From Gentiana macrophylla (lineage: Eukaryota > Streptophyta > Magnoliopsida > Gentianales > Gentianaceae): DNA of 64,000 nt. Location of the stretch: assembly GCA_026214975.1 (NCBI GenBank), contig JAOBSW010000803.1:83416-147415 (forward strand), written 5' to 3'. Both the position numbers and the translations under genes were made by a program. Within the stretch, counting starts at the first letter, position 1; every line of letters begins with the position of its first letter. Below are positions 50,640-61,800 of this stretch, one piece after another. The notes under the pieces were generated by a model. The model searched no databases, was not told the DNA's origin, and was given only the letters and a program-made list of their open reading frames with translations.

Positions 50640-52440
50640 GATTAAATTTAAGTAAATTGTTGTATTTGTTAATTTAAATGCGAAAATTTGTTGCTAACAT
50701 GTTGGAATCTTGTTAAGTAAAAAAGCGTGCATTTGGTAGTTTTAGGAGGCTAGCTTAGACGCGACCTATGATGGCCAAATTATAGCAAACCAACTTTGAG
50801 TGCAGAGTACCGGGTCGGTTGTACTACAACGGCGAGCAAGGTCGTATCCCACGAGGAATCAATTAAGTATCACAATCACTTTCGTATTTAGTTTAGGCTC
50901 ACAAATATTGGGAAAGATAATTATAACTAGAACAATATAAAAACACGATAACTTTAATAGTATATATGATAAGCGAATAGCTAAATTATGATCGAGGACT
51001 TTACTCTCAATACCACTTACCCAAATCACAGGGGCGAGCCTTAACCTAATAACCAACCATTGGTTTCTAATGAATATGTTGTTGGTGCAATCTCTAAAGC
51101 CCTGGTCTCTGGCGCTAATACCACAACCTAGTTACCCTATATTCGGTTCAAGCGGTCCCTACATGGGATTTAATTGACCTAAAATGATTAAGAACTATGA
51201 GGCGCTCCCGCGTCCACCGAGTTCACGGCTTAGCTAGAACAACCTTACCAAGGAACATCTTTGCGAATAAATCGACTAGTTCGTGCATGACAATCCTAAA
51301 CTTCTAGTTCGCACACTCCCTCGCAAAATACATTTATAGAGTTCGTGCGTATGATCAATTAATGATTAGCTACTCCACTAATAGCATTAAGTTCAAATTT
51401 TAGGACACAAAACATTCAAAAGATTCAACTTTTTAGCCTACTCATCACTAGATCATTGTTTAGGCATCAATTTCGTAGTTCCATCACATAATTTAGCTAT
51501 CAGAAATTTAGCTACTCATAATTATGTGATTGCAAGCAACAAACATCAAGAAATCCATGGAAATCAAATAGATGAAGAAGAAATTACCAATTGTATTGAA
51601 TGGCAAGAAAAAAACGAATCTTTAAAGCGTACCGTCGAAATCTTGGTGAGAAATCTCCAAGAACAATCAAGATTGCAAGTATGTAGTTTTATCTAATGAA
51701 AAAACAAGGAAAATCGAGTAGCTAATCAAATTGTATGCTAAAGAACTATGAAAGTCGACCAAGAGGGTTTTGGAGGAAGAAAAACTGTTCTAAATAAAGA
51801 CCTAATGTGTTTTCAATCAGAAAATCGCGTTTATAATTGTTTGGGGTCGTAACCCACAGGCCCGGGCCTGAAAAAGCGAGGCATGCGCTCTAACGCGTGT
51901 AATGGATAGCCAGACAGGTCTTGATAAATCGGTGATATCTTGGCGTGTAAAACTCCGATTCAAGTGATTCAAGTTGAATTGGAAAGATATTTCCACCCTC
52001 TACAACTCTTATGAAGATATCCAATCAATAAAATGGCTCCAAGGTGGATCAAAATGCAGATAAAGTGAAGGCGGGCGGGAAGCGCCAATGTTTTTTAATC
52101 CGTATTAACTCTTTTAACCGGGCACCTTGCTCCCACCACTCAAACTCAACTTGTCATCAATAAAGCCTCTCCTCCCGGGTCGTAGTCAATCTATATCCTG
52201 TAAAAGTCAACAAAAATACCGCGCATAATTCCCGCAAGATAGACCATAAAATATGCATTAAATCACTTAAAATGGCGAGGTTTCGGACTAATTGTCATCG
52301 ACCTCGTAGTTAGTTCAATGGTGAAAATGCATAACAAATCAATAGATTATCCCCAAAAACATATCAAATAACTCATAAGCAGAGACAAAATCATATTAAA
52401 ATGATAGCAAGGTTGACTCTCATCGACTTGCTCCTTTAAG
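50640..52440 (-). repeat. Probable Ty3/Gypsy LTR remnant
   Basis: On the minus strand it has LTR-like phrases also found in form in the Athila LTR: an AAGAGTTGTAGAGGGTGGAA segment, TTTCCAATTC, and near its end CTCGTGGGATACGACCTTG and GACCCGGTAC. No coding domains and no target duplication were found, so the ends are approximate. Confidence 0.4.
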
Positions 52441-52599
52441 CGAAGCACATCGAGCGTCTTTAGAGCCGTTTCTAGATTCTATGTTTTCTTTGAATGACAT
52501 GATTGTGAAATACGAATGTGGATGAATGGAACCTTTGCGAATTAATGGAAAAATTGTGGAACTAATTGTGGAAATAAATAAATGGGCGAAATTGTGTGT

Positions 52600-52935
52600 G
52601 ATCCTTATGTATGAGGCACAATAAAGTTGTGTGTGTGCATGAGTGGTTGCTTATGACCACTTTGTGATGACATGGTGGTGTTACTATGGCCAGTGGGATA
52701 ACACGGTGATTGTCGCGAGTGTCTTTGTTGTGACCACTAGAACATCGTGGTGGGGTTACCATGACAAGCTGTGATGGCATTGTGATTGTGCTTGGGTGCG
52801 ATTATGACCAGCTTTGGGATGGCATGATATGGTTCCTATGACTATTGGGATGGCGTAGTAATTGTGCGTGGGTAGAGTAAGACCACCGAGGTGACATGGT
52901 GAGGTTCTTTACGACCTTTGGGATGTCATAGTGAT
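52600..52935. repeat. Degenerate tandem repeat (TATGACCA...GGGATGGCATGGTG)
   Basis: Units of roughly 60-70 bp with TGACCAC, GTGATGGCAT and GGTGGGGTTAC motifs recur about five times with heavy divergence. Confidence 0.5.
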
Positions 52936-52939
52936 GAGG

Positions 52940-53347
52940 TAGTAATTCCTCATCACAAAAATAGATAATCTAAGTTAAAATCAACTCGGTGTGCTTGGGT
53001 ACTTGGAATTGAGTTTAGGATGTGTTACGGTTGGGAATGATTGCACAATGTGTCACGGATTGCCGACAACCACCAACCAACTAATCCTCATAATATCGAT
53101 GACCGTGACACAATGTGTAATCATTCCACTAACGGTAACACATCTAAACTCAATTCCAAGTACCAATGCACACTAGTTGAGTTGATTGCCGACAACCACC
53201 AACCAACTAATCCTCATAATATCGATGACCGTGACACAATGTGTAATCATTCCCAAATGATAACACATCCTAAACTCAATTCCAAGTACCAATGCACACT
53301 AGTTGATTTGAACTTAGATTATTTAATTTTGTGATGAGTAATTACTA
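52940..53347. mobile_element. Foldback/MITE-like element with internal 126-bp duplication
   Basis: The left arm (52940 to about 53056) and right arm (about 53226-53347) are inverted repeats of about 115 bp, ending TAGTAATT and AATTACTA. The interior contains two direct copies of a 126-bp unit starting at 53058 and 53184. TA at both ends could be the target duplication. Confidence 0.7.
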
Positions 53348-53410
53348 CATCCGTCCCAAAATATAAGTCATCATATTTTTAGGCTTATATTCAAAAGTAT
53401 GCCACTAAGC
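53343..53410 (+). mobile_element. Stowaway-like terminal sequence, one end only
   Basis: CTACATCCGTCCCAAAATAT AAG resembles the CTCCGTCCCAAAATATAAG end of plant Stowaway (Tc1/mariner) MITEs. No matching opposite end was found nearby. Confidence 0.45.
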
Positions 53411-53446
53411 AACGAAGCGAGGACAAGTCGTATGCTTCCAAACGCT

Positions 53447-53656
53447 TTATGCATGACAAAGTCGATTTTGATCACGACCAGTGAAACCTAAGGAGGGCGC
53501 TACAAAGAGAGCTTGTTGAATAGCGGTAAGTTCAAGAGTCTCACAACAAGATTTCCCAAAAATTGCGCGACGAGGCATGCACGATTGAGCCATTGTGGAG
53601 TGCGGACAAGAACCCCTATTGCCGAAGATGCGTTTGAGGTGGCACTCTGGCAGCAT
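53447..53656 (-). pseudogene. Possible RNase H-like scrap from a LINE
   Basis: A 69-residue frame includes CCETLELTAIQQALFVAPSL, recalling the EALAIxxAL helix of LINE-type RNase H. Very short, low certainty. Confidence 0.3.
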
Positions 53657-54300
53657 CAGTTAGATTAAAACGATTTAGCAGATTAAGATGAATTATTTAC
53701 GTTTTTAATACATACATAAAATATTCTGGATGTGTATTACTTAGCTACATTCACGATTCTATAAATTGCATCTCGAATAAAATGAACATGATGTATTATG
53801 TGGAGAAAATAAGAAGAAGAAAAACTATTCATAGAGAGATAAATTGTCACAAAATTGAAAGGCGGCATTGTTTTCTAGAAACAAAAGCACTGTATTTTTA
53901 GGACAATGTTAGTAGTACATCACAATAGGTCTACCGTTTAAAAAAAAAAACCGACTTTATAAAGGTTGAAATATGGTTTTATTTTAATGCGAATCTAATT
54001 TTAAACATAAATTCGATTTTAAAAAAATATAATATCGTTGTAATGTCTAGAAAATAAATTCGATACAGTGTCCTGATAATTTTTTAAGACATACTATAAT
54101 TATCAGAGTAATTTGGGTAATAAAGCAAATCTAGACACTTGGTATTTGCCTATTGGGTGTGCTATGTCATCAAAGCAAATAGGACATGCCCATTTTCGTA
54201 TTTTAGGTAATTTAATGAACTTTAAAAATCACGTGGCAGAATTTCATTGGTAGTAGTCACACTCTCTTTAGAGTGCAATCAAAACTTGAGGGAAAATTCG

Positions 54301-54331
<31 letters not shown>

Positions 54332-54946
54332 TGAGAAAAAAAAACACTTATTTCCCGAAAATTAAAAAAACACTATTTTCAATTAGACTCATACATTAAC
54401 CAATAAGTTGTAGAAAAAAAAATCATTTTGTTGGTGCAGTCAAGGTAATAAGAGATTGAGTTGTTGTGTGCATGCAGTATAACATCGATAAATGAATAAT
54501 TTTTTAGATCAAAAACAAGAAAAGCGCCATTAAGCGAATACGTATTTTTTGGATCGTGAGGATATTCATAGTTTATACTGTAATTACATATTTGCATACA
54601 AATCGAAGACAAACAGAAGGAAAAATAAAGATTAAAACTAGTTTTATCTAACAGAGGGAAGGAAAGACCATGGTTTCACTCCATCTTTTGCCGCTGAAAC
54701 AACAACAATGAATTTGCAAGAAAGAACATTGAATTTCTTAAGTAATTCATGTATTCATAAAACAACCGTAAATTTCTCAAAATAAAAGTGAATTAATCAA
54801 AACAATAATGAATTACTCGATGGATATATATGTCATAAGCGATTTCGTAACAATTACTCAATTAGTAACAAACGAATCCGGAAAAGAAAAAAATTGAAGG
54901 ACCAAAATGCGGTGTATTAATATTTTTTGTTTGTTGTTGTTGTTGT
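53657..54946. other. AT-rich intergenic DNA
   Basis: Contains a poly-A tract (about 54301-54329). No gene was recognised. Confidence 0.45.
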
Positions 54947-55179
54947 ATGAAATATTGGAAGCGATGCATTACAATATATGATGATGCTCATATATATGTC
55001 GCTTGTACTGTATCTTCCTCACTAGTTGGATTTGTTGAGTTTGGGCGGAGTTATTGGTACATCTTCACGGATCTGCAGGGCATTCGCATCCGGTGGCATG
55101 GGGTCCTATGCCAGTGTACGTTTTTAAATGTAAGATGCATGCATCGATGACGAATGAGGGCTGGCGTGAACATGCTCTT

Positions 55180-55545
55180 TAAGGGCCAGTGTGAGTTTGA
55201 TTGTGCATTTGTTTTTGTGTTCCAGCTTTGATCCAGGCATAGGGTCTGAAATCTTGGAAGTGGGGCGATTCTAATGGCTTTGGCAGAGGCTCTTCAATTG
55301 GGCTATATTCGGTTATCGTTGAAGCCATTATTTATCTTGTGTTCAAATTTCTTTTTCGCCAATGAGATGATCTGTCCGATTTGGGGTGTCTTTGCGAAGG
55401 ATTGTTTATCTTGGTTTCTTATGTGAGGCGTATCGTCAATGTGTCAATTTCATTTACTAACTAAAATGATTTATTTTTGTTGGAGTCGTGATCTTGTGGA
55501 GATTTGTCTAATACAGCGTTGCCTTGATAAAAAAATAAATGTGTA
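55180..55545 (+). mobile_element. LINE 3' fragment (plus strand)
   Basis: ALAEALQLGYIRLSLKPL (about 55275-55330) resembles the LINE RNase H helix. It ends GTTGCCTTGATAAAAAAATAAA, a common form of plant LINE 3' ends. Stops are present. Confidence 0.5.
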
Positions 55546-55825
55546 TAATACCCTTTAAAATAAGGAGCATAATAGTAGCAAAAATAAATACTCCGTAAAA
55601 TACAAACAATTGGGTATATATATACAGTTAAAACATTGCTAAAAACTTAAAACAACAAATAAATAAAGAAAAGAAGATCACAGTGTCTCTACTCTTCACA
55701 CAAATTCTTCATACTCAAATTCCCGATTCATAACAGGGAGTTTTTGATTTTGATTGTTGCATTTAAGGGGACAAATCTGTGTAGGAGATTTGCAAATTGA
55801 GATTGATTTGTGAATCAGGGCGGCG
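55546..55825 (+). promoter_or_regulatory. Promoter and 5' leader region of the SEC31 gene
   Basis: The interval upstream of the ATG at 55826. No clear TATA box was seen. The leader around 55680-55825 is CT-rich at first, then GGCGGCGATGGCG at the start codon, a favourable plant context. Confidence 0.4.
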
Positions 55826-58800
55826 ATGGCGGCAGTTAAGGTGGTGAACAGATCGGCGTGCACGGCGTTTGCGCCGGCGACGCCGTATATAGCAGCCGGC
55901 ACGATGGCTGGTGCGGTGGATCTGTCATTTAGCTCATCAGCAAACATCGATATCTATCAGTTAGATTTTGCTTCTGATGACAGGCAAATGATCTTAGCCG
56001 GCTCTGCATCGAGCTCGGAGAGATTCAATCGTTTGTCATGGGGGAAAGAATTGCCTGATTCTGAAGAGTTTTCGCTCGGGCTTGTTGCTGGTGGAATGCT
56101 TGATGGGAACATTGGGCTTTGGAATCCTAAGCAGTTGATCTCGTAAGTTTTTTTTTGCTTTTTTTTCTTCCTGATTTTGTTTCCGGCTTATTTTTGAATG
56201 TGGTAGAATTCATTTCTGGATGGGGATTGTTTCATGGATAATGCATTTCACAATTAAAGTGGAAGAGCATGATAATTAGCATGCGTTTCAACTGATTAGA
56301 TTCGTTTCATTCCTCGTTCATTTGCTCTATTGAAAAAAATATATCTTTTTTTCATTGGTGAAATTGGAGTATGCAAAAGTTTCAACTTATTAGGAATACT
56401 AATACCTTCTTTCTGTTGTTTAATCCTATAGTGCTCAGGCAAATGCACAGGCAGCTGACAGTGGCTTTATTTGCAACCTCTCAAAGCACAAAGGGCCTGT
56501 AAGTCACTAATTTCGTGATGTACCGGCTTTTCAGAGTTCTAAAATGTGTTTATCTTATACCGTCAATATAAAGGAAAGAATTGTTGTTTGTTTCTGACTG
56601 ATGTCGCCTGTTGTTCGTTCCTTGTACATTCCTATATTTTCAGGTTAGGGGCTGGAGTTTAATCCTCATGCTCCAAATCGTCTTGCTTCTGGTGCTGATG
56701 AAGGTGATATCTGTATATGGGATGTTGCTAAGCCTGCAGAACCTAGTCATTTTCCTCCTTTAAAGGTGTGTAGTTGCTAGTTACTGGAAATTTTTCTTCT
56801 CAAATATCCAAGATGTACAAAACAATATACTGTTTTGTATGATTTTTTTTTTTCTTTTCATTTATGCTTATTTCAATTTTCAAGCAACCTTTTGTTCTCT
56901 CCAAGTCCCTTATCCTTACCGAAATTAGTGAAGCCCTGATCATGGGTAATAAGAACCTGCTAGGGTTATTCTCAAATTTAATGTGTCTGACTCTATGATT
57001 TGACACCAGTGCAACCAAAGCTACGTTTCCGTGTTTATGGGTTCTTTTTTTGGGTGGGGTGGGGTGGGGTGGGCAGGGCAAGTTACCGGTATGAGGATAA
57101 GCTCATATTAGCATTTGTACCTAGTATGGCATAGGTGTGTATGAGAGACTATATACAAGGATAATGTTAGCAGCAAGTCATGGATGGGGAATTTAATTTG
57201 ATTAAATGCGGACAGATAATATCAATGTCAACATATGCACTCTTTGAACTCATCTTGTTCCTCCCTTAGGTTGACACTGAAATTGGATTGTTATTTGTTA
57301 GGAAGAGGTAAGCAAAACACATCAGAAAGAGGTTGCTGAAAATTAAGTATACAAAAATTTATTTGAAACACACAATGTTGGATTTAATAATCTGCAAGTG
57401 TAGGTTTATATGAAATTTAAGGCGGTGTTAGCTAGGATGGCAGGTGGCTGATCTTTATTAACGTTTTGAAACAATTATAAGAACAAAGAATCTTTTCAGT
57501 TTTAATTAGATTGGAGCAGTTCTTGAAGTAATCGGTTAAAATGAAGACAACGCTCATGGATTTCATAATCCTCCTTGTTGGATATGAGAAATATTTGGAG
57601 AAAACCCTACCTTCTTTGTTGTAATCTTTTGTCCTTCCTTCCCCGCGAAGTCTCATCGCCCTGACCCTCTTTACATCTTGAAAAAAACGACGAATGTAGT
57701 TATTGACACATCTGTTAATGTAAACAAGAAAAGATTGTTTTCAGTTGTCGTCACCTTTTTTGTGGTTTGATTAGTTTGCATTTCTGGGTTCTTTTGTTTA
57801 ATTTGATAGATGTTTTGGCAGGCAAGCGGGTCTGGAACACAAGGTGAAGTTTCATTCCTGTCATGGAACAGCAAAAATAAAGACATACTGGCATCAACTT
57901 CATATAATGGCGTGACAGGTGAGAAATTGTTATTTTGATGCACAGGCATTTTTATGCTCAATTTTTGTTCAAGTAGACTGACACCAATGACAATAACGTG
58001 CATTCAGTGATTTGGGATATAAAGAGACAAAAGACAGCATTAAGGTAATACTTGCCGCATATGGTACCTCACTTATGACTAATTTAATTTAAGTGATAAC
58101 TGATAAGGGCCATAAGGCTTGAAGGTAGTTTCTTGTTTCTGTTCACTGTCCTGATATTGAAGTCCATTGCAGTTTTTCAGATTCAGATCGAAAGCGTAGC
58201 TCGGTTTTGCAGTGGAATCCCGATCTTGCTACTCAACTCATTGTTGCCGGATGAAGATAGTTCTCCTTCACTTAAGGTAATGTGTTTATCAAATTTTCTG
58301 ATGCTTTTTGACTCCAAAATTTGTCTCTTGAACCGACTCTTATTTGGATTTAGCTGTGGGATTTGAGGAACTCAATGTCTCCTGTTAGAGAGTTTGTTGG
58401 GCACACAAAAGGTATGCTAACTATAATTATATGACTATTTTCTTCTTCTTTTAGGTTGATGCCCTTATCGTGACCCCATGTTTTGTATCAGTGTTATTGC
58501 TATGTCCTGGTGTCAATTGACAGTTCCTATCTTCTTACTTGTGCTAAAGATAATCGCACATTTTGTTGGGATCTTGTTTCTGGAGAGGTAAATGATTTGA
58601 TCGTTGACCTCGGACGTTATGTGTTTTCCTATTGATTTGAATCATACCAAGTACTTGTTATTTGTTTATCTTCGTCTGTCACCCTTTCCTCCCATATTCT
58701 CTGATCTTTGCTAATATTTGGATTAAACTTCGTTTAAAAGTGGTTGATATATTATTCAATTGAACACAGGTTGTTGCTGAATTGCCAGCTGGGAACAACT

Positions 58801-61800
58801 GGAATTTTGATATTCATTGGTATCCTAAAATTCCGGGGGTTATATCGGCATCGTCTTTTGATGGCAAAGTGGGCATTTACAATATAGAGGTTAGTATCTG
58901 ATTTATTTATCAAGGCCTGCAAATACCTCATTTCAACTGCAGTTTGGTGAATGGATGCCATCGATTCTGGATAACTATGAAGTCCTGTATTTTTTTTCCG
59001 TCCATAGCTTTTGTGATTTAGTAGTGTGTCAAATGGCGATTTTGATTCCAGCAGGTCAGAATGTGATTGTCATTTATCTTCCAGTTGTAGACTTGTAGTC
59101 TTAGATCCTTTTGTTTTAATTTATGCTTGCCTTGTTTTCTTTCACCAGATTTAGTGAAACTCTCCCAGCATATATAATTCTTTACCTCTGTGATTGATTT
59201 TTAAAGGAAATGCAATTTTGTTGAGAAACACTGTGGTTACAGTGTGTAAACAAATAGTATTGGAAAGGGTATATCTTTACACAAAGATTGGTTCACATAC
59301 GGCTTAGGCTTGAGGGGTTGGATATTTAATGAAGTCTACTGTTTGGGTTTTGCTTTTTGCTAAATAAAGGATGAATTTATTGTTGTATTGTTGATTCAAC
59401 TAGCTGTGATTTGCTAGTTGATTCTCTACCTATAATCTGTTCATTGTAGATGAATTATTTACTATCATGAGATCCTGTTTTGCAGGGTTGTGATCGGTAT
59501 GGCATTGGAGGCGGTGATTTTGGAACCGGTGCGTGGGTACCTAAGTGATACAAGCTTTGCTTTCTTTATTATAAATTTCATTTAAGACACAAAACACTCA
59601 TATGAGATGTTAATCATCTGCTTCCTGTTTTCTATATTTAACTAAAGATGTATGTACGTCAGGTTTTTCTAGCGATTGATTTAATAAGAGCATCTGATCC
59701 TGTGCTTTTACTTTTGAGTTGGCTAGTTTGCCTTAAGAAAATTCATGAAAGTGAGAGAGTGACACGTGCTTTTCATATTGGTCGTAATACATATTGATGG
59801 CTAACAGGTGATAAGTTCTGCATTATCAAAAGAGTGGTAGGATTTTTGTTGCATGGGCTTCTGCTTCTCTTAGATGAACATATCGGTTATCATGGGGCTT
59901 TTATAACATTTAGCATCTGTTACTGCGAAAGTGCTGTTTTGTTATGACATTATTTAGAGCATGAATACTGGATAAGGTGACTGCCCCTGTTAGATCAAAG
60001 TTGAGTGATCAGTTCATCGGGTCGGTAGTGGGGCCTTGAGTCTCATCGGCAAATAATATTAGCTTCCATACAAACTGTTCAACTTGATTAATGAATAAGT
60101 GTTTGGGAGCTGGAGAAAAGAAGACACTGTTGAGAAAATAATCTGTAGCTGTGACTTTTCAGTCATTGCTTACGTTTTTAGCTGTTTCCTAGTTCTGAGC
60201 TGCATAATTAAATTCAATAGTATGTTCGAAGATTTATATGTGTCAATTTTATGATTGATTTATCTTCTGCAGCTCGTTTGAGGGCACCGAAGTGGTATAA
60301 GCGTAAATCAGGAGTCTCATTTGGTTTTGGCGGCAAGCTTGTTTCATTTAATTCTGTGAATACCCCAACTGGATCATCCTCTGAGGTATGACTACCTATT
60401 TTTCATTGCTTATATTCTGTACACCTACTTGGGAAGTTGAATATGTTTTTATCCTCTGCTTCCCAGGTTCTTGTACGCAATTTGGTTACAGAACAGACTC
60501 TGGCGGATAGGTCTTTTGAATTTGAGGCTGCCATACACAACGGGGAGAGATTCCTAAAGCTTTTGTGTGAAAAGAAGTCGCAAGAGTCGGTGTAAGCATT
60601 TGCTTGCTTGCTGTTTGTTTTTTCATATCTTCTTCTTTTTTGTGTTTAGTGGCAGGGATAAAGACACTTTTGGTCCCTTTTGTTTCACGATTTTTGCACT
60701 TCTATCCCCAGTGTTTCATCTTGGTACTTTTACCTCTCATCTATGCATTTCTTTTACATTTTCAGTCAAAGTGCCATGTGTCAAATATCTAACGTTGAAG
60801 GTACAACATATCAGCCAACAAAATCATGGCACATGGCAAAATGGACTAAAACTGTAAAAAATGAGGGGTAAAATTGTCAAAATGAAACATAGGGGATATA
60901 AATACAAAAATAGTGAAACAAAAGGACCAAAAGTTTCTTTACCCCTTTAGTGGCATAAATAAATTATGTATTTGAATTCCAGTTGTCTTGCCATACTTGC
61001 TTGAATGTGCTGTTTGTGCTAACATGTATGGCAGATCTGAGGATGAGAGAGAAACATGGGGATTCTTAAAAATCTTGTTTGATAATGAATCTGCTCGCAC
61101 AAAATTGCTCTCCCACCTTGGTTTCAATCCTCCTGCTGAAAATGATACTCCAGGCGCCAATATTTCAGAGCAAGTCAGTGCGGCAGTCTCAACACAAGCA
61201 GACGGAAAAGGGATGGTTATGTGAATGAAGCATTGATGTTTGCTACTGATAGCGGGAGGATTTTTAATAATCTCCTAGTCCCAAAACTCCAGCTGCTTCT
61301 GGAAATAATGTTTCTATTGACGATTCTGTTCCTGTTGAAGAATCACAGGAAGAGCCAGTAGTACAAGAGGATTCTACCGACACTTCATTTGATGATAGTG
61401 TTCAACGTGCTTTGGTTGTTGGGGATTACAAAGGGGCTGTAGCACAATGTATGGCTGCAAATAAAATGGCTGACGCATTAGTTATTGCTCATGTGGGTGG
61501 CTCTTCATTGTGGGAGAATCTGGCGCTCTCAGTATCTTAAGACAACTCGTTCCCCTTATCTACAGGCATAATTAACTCTCGACTTTGTCTTGTTTTCAAT
61601 GGTATTTTTCTCCTGATTGTAAAGATCATCGTAAAAATATATTAATATTGCTTATTCCTCAGGTTCTAGGAGCTACCCTGAACAATGACATGATAAGCCT
61701 TGTCAACACTAGACCTCTTAAGTCTTGGAAGGAAACAATCGCTCTTCTTTGTACTGTAAGTTTTTCATCTTCAGGGTCATTGCTATTGCGTAATTGCCAA

